From Thiosocius sp942490985 (GTDB lineage Bacteria; Pseudomonadota; Gammaproteobacteria; Chromatiales; Chromatiaceae), in NCBI GenBank assembly GCA_942490985.1, contig CALNYW010000002.1:1-64000 (forward strand): a DNA stretch of 64,000 nt, written 5' to 3'. Shown one piece after another: positions 1 through 8,602 of the stretch. The notes under the pieces are model-generated. The model was not told the DNA's origin, ran no database searches, and was given only the letters and a program-made list of their open reading frames with translations. Every line of letters starts with the position of its first letter. Positions within the stretch are counted from its first letter, which is position 1. The position numbers were made by a program, and so were the translations under genes.

Positions 1-1
1 C

Positions 2-253
2 GCCGCCCAACTCGAAGCCGCGTTGCGCAGGCTCAAGACGCATCCCGCCATCGGCTCTCGGCGCTACGCGGACCTGCTCGGCATCCCCGGCCTGCGCAGC
101 TGGCCGATCAAGCGGTCGGCCGACTTGATCTTCTATGCGGACGACGCCGGCCAGATCGATATCTGGCGCGTCCTGCACGGCCGACGGGATCTCTCGACGC
201 TGTTGGGCGACGACGACCCTGATGCGGGTGAACACGCGGAGCCGCCCGGGTAG
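2..253 (+). CDS. ParE/RelE-superfamily toxin, 5' end outside window
   Basis: The visible 83 residues match the C-terminal two thirds of the ParE branch of RelE/ParE toxins: a GLRSWPI segment, an IFYADD strand and the closing pattern IDIWRVLHGRRDL. ParE proteins poison DNA gyrase, and the RelE branch cleaves mRNA on ribosomes; which applies here cannot be decided. The frame is open to the left edge, so the start and the partner antitoxin, normally just upstream, are outside the window. It sits beside a restriction-modification locus, a common defence-island arrangement. Family assignment is fairly sure; activity is not known. Confidence 0.7.
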   Translation, partial: AAQLEAALRRLKTHPAIGSRRYADLLGIPGLRSWPIKRSADLIFYADDAGQIDIWRVLHGRRDLSTLLGDDDPDAGEHAEPPG

Positions 254-277
254 GTTGGGCCGAGGAACGAGGCCCAA
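250..277 (+). repeat. REP-like hairpin with GTAG head
   Basis: GTAG at 250-253 is followed by a 7-bp perfect stem (TTGGGCC at 255-261 with GGCCCAA at 271-277) and a 9-nt loop. A 5' GTAG or GGAG tetranucleotide next to a short hairpin is the hallmark of REP sequences handled by RAYT transposases. A partial inverted relative (GGGACCCAACC) lies near 416-426. A RAYT remnant is present at 8.2 kb. Confidence 0.5.
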
Positions 278-503
278 ATGACGAGCGGATCGCAGTCGCT
301 CTCCAGTCAGCCTTCGGCCATGCACCGATAGCGGCGGTGTTCCAGCAAGGCCCGCGGCGAGCGAAGCGATCCTTCCCGGGACTGCTGATACAGGCTGGCG
401 TCGCCGCCACCGGCGCGGGACCCAACCTTCCGAAAAACGACAGGGATCGGTTATCGTTGCCGCTGAAACGGCACCTTTGTTATCCGCCTCCCCCAAAAAG
501 AGC

Positions 504-1238
504 ATGACACACAGCATCGACATTTTCGTCGCGGCGCAGCAGGCCATCGCCGCGGGCACCGCGATGACGCCCCGCAGCGCGAACGACAAGGAGTACTTTC
601 CGCAGGACTGGTTCGCGGACCGTGTCTCGGGGCTCGGGTTGCCCCATGTGGCGCAGGGGCGCAACAGCTATCCGGACTTCTGGGTCGGGGATGACGGCAA
701 GCCCCCCATGGAGGGTTTCGAGATCAAGTCGCTGGCCTTTGCGAACGGCCGTCCCGCCCGCCGCGACTACGACTCGAACAGCACCATCCCAGCTGGCCGC
801 AAGGACGGCCGGGAGGTGTTTCTGGTGTTCTTCCTCTACACCGGCACCGGCAGCAGCCCGCGGCCGGTGCACTCACTTTCCATCGCGCACGCCGACTTGA
901 TCAATGCCGATCACAACGTTGCCGCGGCCCACGTCAACGAAGGCATCGATGGCTTCGGGTCCTACGGGGACGGCTTCATTCGTGATCGCAAGATGTACCG
1001 CTTTCCGCAGCCCTACACCATCGACCCGAGCGGCCTAGGGCGCTGCCGGCTGATCGTTCCGGCAGAGTGGCGGGTCGCCGATCCGCGGCTGGACCTGATC
1101 CACACCATCGAGCGGACCATCTCGGACGCCGCGCTGCAAGGGTACTCGATCCATCTCGACGGCAAGACCAAGGCGACCAAGCACAGAACGCCGCGAGCCG
1201 ATGCGGGACAGGTGCGGCGGTTCGACGTCTTCGAATAG
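504..1238 (+). CDS. Type II restriction endonuclease, PD-(D/E)xK fold
   Basis: The 244-residue protein carries a likely PD-(D/E)xK active site: Pro57-Asp58 in SYPDFW, then Glu73-Ile-Lys75 in GFEIKS about 15 residues later, the usual spacing for Mg-dependent restriction nucleases. ATG 504 is preferred over a TTG nine codons upstream because the extra residues look like leader translation. The gene is convergent with the methyltransferase at 1271-3781, with only 32 bp between stop codons, so the two form a restriction-modification pair. I do not recognise the specificity. That it is the cognate nuclease is inferred from the motif and the neighbour. Confidence 0.7.
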   Translation: MTHSIDIFVAAQQAIAAGTAMTPRSANDKEYFPQDWFADRVSGLGLPHVAQGRNSYPDFWVGDDGKPPMEGFEIKSLAFANGRPARRDYDSNSTIPAGRKDGREVFLVFFLYTGTGSSPRPVHSLSIAHADLINADHNVAAAHVNEGIDGFGSYGDGFIRDRKMYRFPQPYTIDPSGLGRCRLIVPAEWRVADPRLDLIHTIERTISDAALQGYSIHLDGKTKATKHRTPRADAGQVRRFDVFE

Positions 1239-1270
1239 CGGTAGCGATCTTGCCGAAACAGCCGGCACGG

Positions 1271-3781
1271 TCAGAACAGGGATGCCTGCGCCGGGCGCTG
1301 TCCCGGCATCGCGCGGTCGTCGGCCTTCCGGCCGTCCTGTTCCCGGAACAATCGATCGGAGATTGCCGCACAGTCGGCAAGAGCCGCCTCGAAGACCGGC
1401 AGCACGTCCGCCGTCCGCCGCCCGGCGCAAAGCTCGGCGAGGGTCTGACTGAACACGACGATGCGCACGTCGTTCAGCGAGAGTCGCCGACCGGTGCGGT
1501 TGAACCGCGCCACCTTGTCCCGCGCTGCCGTCTCCGCGGCCTCCAGCGCCGCCTGAGGGCTCAGCACTTGGCGGCGGTCGTCGGCTGCCTTGCGGCACAC
1601 CATCAGCACGTCCAGATCGATGGGCGACTTCGCGGCCAGCTTCGGCACCGCCACGGACATCTCGGCCTTGATCGGCTGGGCCTGCACCAGCGTGAAGCCG
1701 CCGTTCAGCACAGCCGCGGCCACCGAGGTCCAGCCGTCTTCGCGGGAGTGGTGATAGGAGAACACCAGCAGCCCCTCGTCCTTGAGCACCCGGTGACACT
1801 CGGCGAAGACCGCCGTCAGCTTGTCCGAGAAGCGCCCGCAATCAATGTCTTGCACCTCGCGCGCGTCGCGCGTGGTGTCGGCCGGCTCCGCGCGCCCGTC
1901 GGGCATCCACAGCCGTTGCCAGACGTGGAAGAAATCGGCCAGCTCGGAGTAATGCACATTGTCGTAGAAGGGCGGGTCGGTGACTACGGCATCGACGCAG
2001 CGGTCGGGCAGGTCCGTCGCAGCGGAATCGCCGCAGGACAGATACACGGCACCCGGCGGCAGTCCGTTCGCCGGCCAGGCATCGAGCACCGGCGCGCCCA
2101 TGGGCCTGCTCTTGCCGAACAGCTTAAGCCCTGCCTTCTTGCCCGCCTGCCGGCCGCCGGCCGGATCCAGCACGATCTCGAACGGGGCCGCCTTGTAATC
2201 CACGGCCCGCAGCAGGCGCGACTGGAACAGGTTGAGGAATGAGCCGGACGATTTCGGTGTCCCCCACAGATTGGCCTCGATGGGCGTGCGCTCGGGCTTC
2301 AGTACATGGTGCGAGAACATGTGCCGCACCGCGCCCGTGCCCTCGCCCTTGTAGCTGGCGAACAGGTTGTTAAATTCCAGCACGCCGGACAGCAGCACGA
2401 ACAACGCCTCCCGCTCCGGCGCCGCGGGCAGCCGGCCGATGCCGTCCGCGAGCAGACTGATTGCCAGCAACTGGCGGTCATTGAAGAACTGATCCCAGCG
2501 CGTGTAGCCGTAGTTCAGCACCTGCCGGGTGTTGTAGCCTGTGCGTATCTCGACCCGCGGCAGCGGCGGTGCCAGCCTCGCCAGCTCCGCGGCCGCAGCG
2601 GCATAGGCGGTCTCGTCCTCGCGCGTGGCCGCCAGGTATTCCTTCTCCCCGTCGATCCGCAGCACCAGCTTCGCATAGAGCCGGTGCCGTGGCGGCTCGC
2701 CCTGCGCCCGCGCCGTCTTGGCGATGGGGAAGCCGGCCCCGCAGCGGCCACAGGTCGCGGTCGCGCCCTTGGCGGTGCCTGCATGGGGATCGTAGGTCGT
2801 CCGGCAGGCCGGACAGCGAGTGCTGTGCTCGGTGTAGTCCGCCGCGTGCACGGCGCCGCACCCCGGGCAGCAGACGTGCACCCGCGGGTACTTCTTCACA
2901 TACGCATGCTTGGCGAATATGCGCGATGAGAACAGGTCCACGGCCGCGCCGCAGTCCGGGCAGTCCAGCTGTTTGACCCAGAACCAGTACAGGACGTCGC
3001 AGGGGTTGCCGGCGCTGTCCCGGCTGCGGTGGAGCGCCCTGATCCGCGGTCCGACCGACGCCTCCAGCTCGGCGAAGTGCGCCAGCAGCCTGGCCCTGTC
3101 CACCGGCTGCAAGGCCGTGCGCACCGCACGCCAGGCGACCGGGTTGATGTCGCGGCCGATGACGGTGCAGCCCAGCTTGTGCGCCTCGCCCACCGTCGTC
3201 CCGCTGCCCATGAACGGGTCGAAGATCACCGGCGCCGGCAGCTTCACGGCGCTCTGGTACAGGTCCATGACCGCGCTGCCCCGCGGCACCGTACAGCCCA
3301 TAACCACGGCCCGAAACACGCTGCCGAGCCGTTGCGCCCACCACTTGTGCGTGTGATAGACCGGCCGCCACACCTCCTTGCGCCAGCTCTCCACCTCGGC
3401 GATGTCGCTCAACTGCTCGAACGGAAAGCCATCCTCGATGGCCCGTTCGGAGCGGCCCTGGACCACCGGCGCCCCGTAGCTCTCCCGCTCCTCCGCCACC
3501 AGCATACCAGCCAATTCCGACAGGGCCGATGCGACCCGGTGCGGCTCTCGCTCCACCAACGCCCGCAGCGACGGCGGCACCCGGCCGGCCAGCAGCAGCA
3601 GCTCGTCCCGCGGTACCGACAGCGCCTCGGCCAGCTTGCCGATCAAAGCGTCGGACGGAGCTGTCGCCCCGGACTCGACCCGGGACAGGTGGGCCGGGTC
3701 AACGTTGCAGCGGCCCGCGACCGCGCGCAGCGACAGACCGAGTAGCTCGCGGCGGGCCTTGAGGAAGATAGCGGTGTCCAT
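1271..3781 (-). CDS. DNA methyltransferase (COG1743-like) with N-terminal XRE domain and zinc ribbons
   Basis: 836 residues. Residues 5-62 form a Cro/C1-type helix-turn-helix (LSLRAVAGRCNVDPAHLSRVESG). Residues 187-195, FDPFMGSGT, are the AdoMet-binding motif, followed by DINP at 211-214. Four cysteine pairs (274/277, 305/308, 323/326, 344/347) make two zinc ribbons. The catalytic motif is DPPF at 602-605. The layout matches zinc-ribbon adenine/cytosine-N4 methylases. The fused XRE domain could serve as the controller that other type II systems encode as a separate C protein. A palindrome over the promoter at 3799-3818 supports autoregulation. The predicted transcript starts at or next to the ATG, so it would be leaderless. 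Confidence 0.85.
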   Translation of the reverse strand: MDTAIFLKARRELLGLSLRAVAGRCNVDPAHLSRVESGATAPSDALIGKLAEALSVPRDELLLLAGRVPPSLRALVEREPHRVASALSELAGMLVAEERESYGAPVVQGRSERAIEDGFPFEQLSDIAEVESWRKEVWRPVYHTHKWWAQRLGSVFRAVVMGCTVPRGSAVMDLYQSAVKLPAPVIFDPFMGSGTTVGEAHKLGCTVIGRDINPVAWRAVRTALQPVDRARLLAHFAELEASVGPRIRALHRSRDSAGNPCDVLYWFWVKQLDCPDCGAAVDLFSSRIFAKHAYVKKYPRVHVCCPGCGAVHAADYTEHSTRCPACRTTYDPHAGTAKGATATCGRCGAGFPIAKTARAQGEPPRHRLYAKLVLRIDGEKEYLAATREDETAYAAAAAELARLAPPLPRVEIRTGYNTRQVLNYGYTRWDQFFNDRQLLAISLLADGIGRLPAAPEREALFVLLSGVLEFNNLFASYKGEGTGAVRHMFSHHVLKPERTPIEANLWGTPKSSGSFLNLFQSRLLRAVDYKAAPFEIVLDPAGGRQAGKKAGLKLFGKSRPMGAPVLDAWPANGLPPGAVYLSCGDSAATDLPDRCVDAVVTDPPFYDNVHYSELADFFHVWQRLWMPDGRAEPADTTRDAREVQDIDCGRFSDKLTAVFAECHRVLKDEGLLVFSYHHSREDGWTSVAAAVLNGGFTLVQAQPIKAEMSVAVPKLAAKSPIDLDVLMVCRKAADDRRQVLSPQAALEAAETAARDKVARFNRTGRRLSLNDVRIVVFSQTLAELCAGRRTADVLPVFEAALADCAAISDRLFREQDGRKADDRAMPGQRPAQASLF

Positions 3782-3787
3782 GGAGCA

Positions 3788-3818
3788 AAGCTACCCTTTG
3801 TTGACCAATAGGTCAACA
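3788..3818 (-). promoter_or_regulatory. Promoter with overlapping palindromic operator for the XRE-methyltransferase
   Basis: On the minus strand a -35 box TTGACC (plus 3811-3816) is separated by exactly 17 nt from a -10-like TAGCTT (plus 3788-3793). Transcription would start at about 3781, the A of the ATG. The -35 box lies inside a perfect palindrome with 8-bp arms and a 4-nt spacer, TGTTGACCAATAGGTCAACA (3799-3818). An XRE protein bound there would block RNA polymerase. The operator function is inferred; the symmetry and spacing are directly visible. Confidence 0.6.
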
Positions 3819-4454
3819 CTTGGCGCGCCCGACGACGAAGCTGCATGGTGCCGCCTGAAGAGAATATCCTCCCGCCCCGGAACTCGTGAGCGCCGATCGA
3901 CGAGAACATCCCGCGAACCGGGTCCTTGGAACTGCCCGACCAGCGGCAATTCAGTAAACTGTCCCCGGAGCTGGCAACCTACGCGGGCTGCAAAACCGCA
4001 CCGGAGCGGCCGGACTGACCACCCACAACGGCCCATGAGACGCCCCACGGACACGATCCAACCCCTTCCCGCTTGCCCTGGACACCCGACTCCGGCGATC
4101 CGCCCCTTGGCCACAGCCCTCGCTCGCAGTACAACCCCCTATCTGCGCAAGCGCGTTGGTCCTCGCGCGCAGCGGCCCGACGCCGGCCTCGGTCAGTTCA
4201 ACTACAGTTAACCGACGCGCGCCCGCCAACGCCGGCGCACGAGGCTAGCTAAGCCTAAGGCGCGCGCCGGTTAACATGCTTATACGCTGGCTGCCTATCG
4301 GGGCGTATCGGAGGCGCTGGTGGACCTCGCAACCCAGGTGCCGCGGATCGACTGGGCACGCCTGGGCGAGGCGCGCTTCTGACCTTGCAAGGCGACCGGG
4401 CGAGGTTGCGCCTCGCCATCGCCTGTGTTTTCATCTGGCCACCGGCCATACACG
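3819..4454. other. Intergenic stretch with one short coding remnant
   Basis: No convincing full gene is present. One reading at 4275-4382 (+) gives a protein-like tail (HAYTLAAYRGVSEALVDLAT and onward, ending LGEARF then TGA) directly after an in-frame stop. It looks like the last 35 codons of a lost gene that I cannot name. The rest shows no recognised motif, tRNA or repeat. Confidence 0.3.
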
Positions 4455-5489
4455 ATGAGAGCCATGAGGGCAACGTTGACCGACGCCACCCCCCAGCCAG
4501 AACCGCCCCTGCAAACCACCAGGCAGGTCTTGGACCTGGCCGACGGCGAGGAGGCACGCGTCAGTGAGCTGCATTCGGATTTCGTGTACGGCATGTGCGT
4601 GCGGGAGTCCGAGAGCGTGCAGCTCGGTTGCGGGAGGTTGCATTATGTGTTTCGCCGGATCGCGGGTCGCGACCTGCGGATCCTATACAGCAGCGTGGCG
4701 CCGAAGCTCCTCATCCAGAGCGTGCTCGACCCGGACTGGGTCGGGCTGTTGCTGTCGCTGAACCCGCGCTCGGACTTCGTATTCAATGGTCGCGAGACCG
4801 CCCCCTGGGACCTCTCCGTCAGCGCCGGCGCCGATGGCTACATGGCCAGGGGCACCGACCGACACTGCATCGCCGTCTCCATGCGCAGATCCCGTCTTAT
4901 CGGCGCCTGTGCCGCCCTCGGCGGCATCCCGCCCGACGAGATCAGACTGCGGGACATGGTCCTGCCGGCCGAGAGCAGGCACAGTTGGCGTCTGCGCCAC
5001 GCCCTGGTCGCGGTTGCGACCCCCGTCGAAGTCACGCCGTCCGCGCCGGGACTCTTCCCGCTGCCGCAGGCGACGGAGAACGATCTGATCTCGCTGCTGG
5101 CGGCGGAATTCCTGCCGGCGGTGCGGCGCCGTGCCGAGCCCTCCCCCTTCCGCTGCGATGCCCTGCACGTGGTACGCCAGGCCGCCGCCGTGACCCGGAC
5201 GGTGCCTGCGCCAAGCCTCGCCGAGATGTGCGCCGCGGCCGGCGTCGGCCAGCGCTGGCTGCACAAGTGCTTTATCGATGTGCTCGGCGTCTCGCCCTAC
5301 CGCTTCGTGCGGCTCGCGCGCCTGACCAGGGCGCGCGATCAATTGCTGGCGCGCGACTCGAGTCCGGCGCTGATCAAGACCATCTCGCTCTCGCTCGGAT
5401 ATCGTCTCGGCGGACGCTTCGCCGCCGACTACCGCGCGCTGTTCGGCGAGAATCCGTCGCAGACCTGGCAGCGGCGCGCCGTGTCATGA
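4455..5489 (+). CDS. AraC-family transcriptional regulator
   Basis: The protein is about 344 residues. The last ~100 hold the two helix-turn-helix units of the AraC family: PSLAEMCAAAGVGQRWLHKC, then the linker and SLGYRLGGRFAADYRALFGE, ending in the typical GENPSQTW. The N-terminal ~220 residues are a divergent sensing domain with no motif I can assign, so the inducer is unknown. The start could be ATG 4455 or 4464; neither has a strong Shine-Dalgarno. No obvious target operon is coupled to it, though the FUSC membrane protein lies 180 bp downstream on the same strand and is a candidate target. Confidence 0.8.
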   Translation: MRAMRATLTDATPQPEPPLQTTRQVLDLADGEEARVSELHSDFVYGMCVRESESVQLGCGRLHYVFRRIAGRDLRILYSSVAPKLLIQSVLDPDWVGLLLSLNPRSDFVFNGRETAPWDLSVSAGADGYMARGTDRHCIAVSMRRSRLIGACAALGGIPPDEIRLRDMVLPAESRHSWRLRHALVAVATPVEVTPSAPGLFPLPQATENDLISLLAAEFLPAVRRRAEPSPFRCDALHVVRQAAAVTRTVPAPSLAEMCAAAGVGQRWLHKCFIDVLGVSPYRFVRLARLTRARDQLLARDSSPALIKTISLSLGYRLGGRFAADYRALFGENPSQTWQRRAVS

Positions 5490-5668
5490 TCTTCAGGCGC
5501 GCGTCGGCGTCGTGGTCGGCGCGCGTCTTGGGCACGAAGGGAGTTACAGCGACAGGGAGTTACGGTGGATTCATGGTGAGAGACGACTAAATGCACTCAA
5601 TGGACCTGGCTGTTGGCATGGTATTGTTATGACGGGTGTACGTGGACCACGAAGCGTTGGCACGAGCC

Positions 5669-8047
5669 ATGCCGAACCATATCGCCAAACCAGTGCATCA
5701 GCCCTACCGCCCGAAAAACCCTCAAAAACGCAGCCCTAAGATAAGCGAGCGCGGCGAGAGATCAGTGCATTCAGTAAACCGTCGCCGTCATTCTTCGAGC
5801 CGGGTCTCGGATCGCACCCGCGTCGCGCTGCAGACCGGGCTCGCCATGGTGCTGGCCTACTGGGTTGCGCTTGCGATGGACTGGGAGAAGCCCTACTGGG
5901 CAGGCTTGGCTGTAGCTACGTGCGCCTTAGGCAGCGTCGGCGAGTCGTTGCACAAGGGCATGCAGCGAATGCTCGGCACCATGGTGGGGCTGGTCATGGC
6001 GTTCGTCGTGCTCGCACTGTTTATCCAGGACCGTTGGGCGTTTCTGTTCTCGTTGTCGCTGTGGACCGCGTTTTGCGGCTACATGTCGATGACCAGCGCG
6101 CGCGGATACTACTTTTGGTACGTGGCTGGATTCGTGCTGCCGCTGCTGACCATCGACGGGGGCGGTGTCCCGGCGCAAACTTTCGACATCGTCGTGCTGC
6201 GTGCACAGGAAACCCTTCTCGGCGTCCTCAGCTTCACGTTGGTGGCAGGACTGCTGCTGCCGGTAGGCAGCGGTCACATCCTGAGTGCACAGGCAGCCGC
6301 GTTGGTCGCATCGTTGCGGGAACTGGCCGCGGATGGGATGTCCAGGCTGTCTGCGAGCGTGAGCTCCGGCGCGAGTGAAATCAATCCGAAACGCTTTGAG
6401 GACCTTCGGACTCAAGTGAGACGCACCCTGGGCGCGCTGCCGCCATTGCTCGCGGCCGCCGAGCTGGACACCTACGCGATTTGGGAGAGCCGCCATGACT
6501 GGCGCACCATGTTGCGCGATCTGGAGCAACTGGCTCGCACCCTTGAGCGGCTGCGGCAGAATCACAGGGAGCTTGCCGAGATCGACCTGGGCACCGACCT
6601 ACAGGGACTCGATGCGCTGATTACAACCGTGGACACACGATTGCGGCGGGTCGAAGCGCTGCTTCCCGGGCTCGGCGATATCGAGCGCGGGGCACTTCCG
6701 CCAGATGACGGCGACGCATCGGCGGACGCAATCGCTTTGGATCTCGATCTGGAGCATTCAGCTCGATCCGCCTTCGATCGCGCCGCGCTGGCGCTGACCC
6801 GGCGGCAGCTGACAGAGATCGAGCGGCTGACGGCTGAAGTGAGCGCCCGCGTCGAGGCCATCGCCTCGCTCGCGCAGGATCACCCGGGTGGCGCGCGGCG
6901 CCAAGACGAGATCCGATCAGTCTCGCCGTTCAGCCTCGCGGCGTTGCTCGAGCCCGAGCGTCTGCGGTGCCTCGCGCGCCAGCAAAGCACCTTCTGGCTG
7001 GCAGTGCTGTGTCTCAACTATATTCCCGACGTGCCGCTATCCAACGCCACGATCGTCGTCGCCGCATCCCTGTCAATGGCGCTGAACCCGATGCCCCAGG
7101 TCCGGCCGCAGATCCTGTTCGTCCCGGTGCTGATTGCCGTGCTCTTCGCCGGCTGGCTCCATCTGATCGTGATGCCGCATCTCGGCGGCTTTCCAGCGCT
7201 TGCCGCGCTGCTGTTCAGCGTGACCTTCTTGATCAGCTGGCTGTTCTACGCGCCAAGCCAAGTGGTCGGCAGATCGGTAGGGCTGTCGGCCTTCGTCATG
7301 ATCATCGCCGTCGACAACCAGCAGGTCTACAGCTTCCCGGCGGTGGCCAACCTGGCGCTGGGCTTACCGTTGATTGTGCTCGTGCTCGTCTTCACGACCT
7401 ACTTCCCGTTCTCGTTCCGCGCGGAAGATCGCACCGTCGCGCTGATCGCCCGCTGGTTCCGCAGCGCCTCCTGGGTGTTCGGTACCCTGGGCACCGACGC
7501 CGAGCGGGCACAACAGGCCCGCTCGCCAGGATTTCGTTCGCGCCTGGCCTTCCACCGCCAGACCGTCGAACAGGTCCCTCAGATGCTGGCAACCTGGATT
7601 CCCGCCCTGCCGGCGGCGGCCCTGGGTGATGCCGGCCCGGCGCCGCTGCAGCAGCTGGCAACCGAGATTCGGGCGATGTCGCTGCGTATTGACGATCTTC
7701 TCGAGGCGCGCGATGCGCTACATTCGCCAGCGATGGAGCGGGCGCTGGCGCCGGCTGTCCGGCAATGGCGGCTCGTGGTGCGCGATCTGCTCGCGAGATC
7801 GGCAACGGATCCCGCGCACCTGGACCCCGCGGACCTGCGGCGGCAGCTCGCCGGCAAGCTCCGACAGATCGAGACACTCACAGAGCAAGCCATGGACGAG
7901 GACCCGGGCTACCACGCTCACCAGACACTGAACGAGAACAGTTATCGTCTGCTCGGTGCATACCGAGGGCTGTCCGAGAGCTTGGTCGACTTTGCGCAAG
8001 CAGCGCGGGCGGTGGACTGGGAAAGTCTTGAGCAGCCCCGGTTCTAG
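5669..8047 (+). CDS. FUSC-family inner-membrane protein (aromatic acid exporter-like)
   Basis: About 792 residues with the two-part architecture of YccS/AaeB-type FUSC proteins. A first membrane bundle starts near TRVALQTGLAMVLAYWVAL and includes GYYFWYVAGFVLPLL. A ~250-residue soluble helical region rich in Arg/Glu/Leu follows, then a second membrane bundle (FWLAVLCLNYIPDVPLSNAT onward), then a helical C-terminal tail. Such proteins export aromatic acids or similar compounds across the inner membrane, usually with a periplasmic adaptor; none is encoded next to it. ATG 5669 is a choice among several; GTG 5636 and GTG 5765 are alternatives and there is no clear ribosome site. Confidence 0.75.
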   Translation: MPNHIAKPVHQPYRPKNPQKRSPKISERGERSVHSVNRRRHSSSRVSDRTRVALQTGLAMVLAYWVALAMDWEKPYWAGLAVATCALGSVGESLHKGMQRMLGTMVGLVMAFVVLALFIQDRWAFLFSLSLWTAFCGYMSMTSARGYYFWYVAGFVLPLLTIDGGGVPAQTFDIVVLRAQETLLGVLSFTLVAGLLLPVGSGHILSAQAAALVASLRELAADGMSRLSASVSSGASEINPKRFEDLRTQVRRTLGALPPLLAAAELDTYAIWESRHDWRTMLRDLEQLARTLERLRQNHRELAEIDLGTDLQGLDALITTVDTRLRRVEALLPGLGDIERGALPPDDGDASADAIALDLDLEHSARSAFDRAALALTRRQLTEIERLTAEVSARVEAIASLAQDHPGGARRQDEIRSVSPFSLAALLEPERLRCLARQQSTFWLAVLCLNYIPDVPLSNATIVVAASLSMALNPMPQVRPQILFVPVLIAVLFAGWLHLIVMPHLGGFPALAALLFSVTFLISWLFYAPSQVVGRSVGLSAFVMIIAVDNQQVYSFPAVANLALGLPLIVLVLVFTTYFPFSFRAEDRTVALIARWFRSASWVFGTLGTDAERAQQARSPGFRSRLAFHRQTVEQVPQMLATWIPALPAAALGDAGPAPLQQLATEIRAMSLRIDDLLEARDALHSPAMERALAPAVRQWRLVVRDLLARSATDPAHLDPADLRRQLAGKLRQIETLTEQAMDEDPGYHAHQTLNENSYRLLGAYRGLSESLVDFAQAARAVDWESLEQPRF

Positions 8048-8602
8048 CCCGCATCGCTCACCAGTCCAGCAGATCAATAGGGCTGGATCTTGGCGTGGCG
8101 TCACTCCAGCCCAACGCTTCGCAACCGCTGGGGTCTCACATCGCACACCGCGGACGACGCTCTACGTTGTTTCGGGTGTGATCTCTCAGCGGTTCAATGT
8201 TGTCGAGAATCGTCTGCGGTTGGGGGTTTGCCGGAGCGCCATGTCACGTGACGGCACGCGGCAACGAACGGCGCGACGTCTTTCTCGGCGATGCCGACGG
8301 TGATCGGGCTGCGCTCTTCAAGGCCTTGACCATCGTCCCGGCCAAGCTCCGGCAAGCCCAACGTCGTCAGGGCTTACAGCGCTGAGGGTATCAGACCAAG
8401 AGGGCCTGACTACGCGATCTGCGGGCCGAAGTGGCCGGAGCGATGATCGATGCCCGCGGCACTGCGCGCGGCCCGCTGCGCGAGCACCTCACGCGCCAGC
8501 GCCGGTTCGTCGGTGACTCGACACCGGCTGCTCGGGATGCCGGTGCCGGAATTGGTCCCAAACGGCAGCGACCGCGCAGCCGCCGCGCCCGCAGCGCAGC
8601 GC
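8048..8602. other. Intergenic region holding a transposase remnant
   Basis: Apart from the RAYT fragment at 8197-8385, nothing recognisable is seen between the FUSC gene and the convergent MscS gene. No clear terminator was found for either flanking gene. Confidence 0.4.
8197..8385 (+). pseudogene. REP-associated tyrosine transposase (RAYT), N-terminal fragment
   Basis: The 62-codon frame contains the start pattern of RAYT/Y1-transposases: GFAGAPCHVTARGNERRDVF followed by LGDADGDRAALFKAL. In intact family members this continues for another 150-250 residues through the HUH motif and the catalytic tyrosine. Here the sequence loses similarity and stops, so neither is present and the gene is dead. 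RAYTs mobilise REP hairpins with a GTAG/GGAG head, and two such hairpin loci remain at 250-277 and 11689-11757. Confidence 0.65.
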
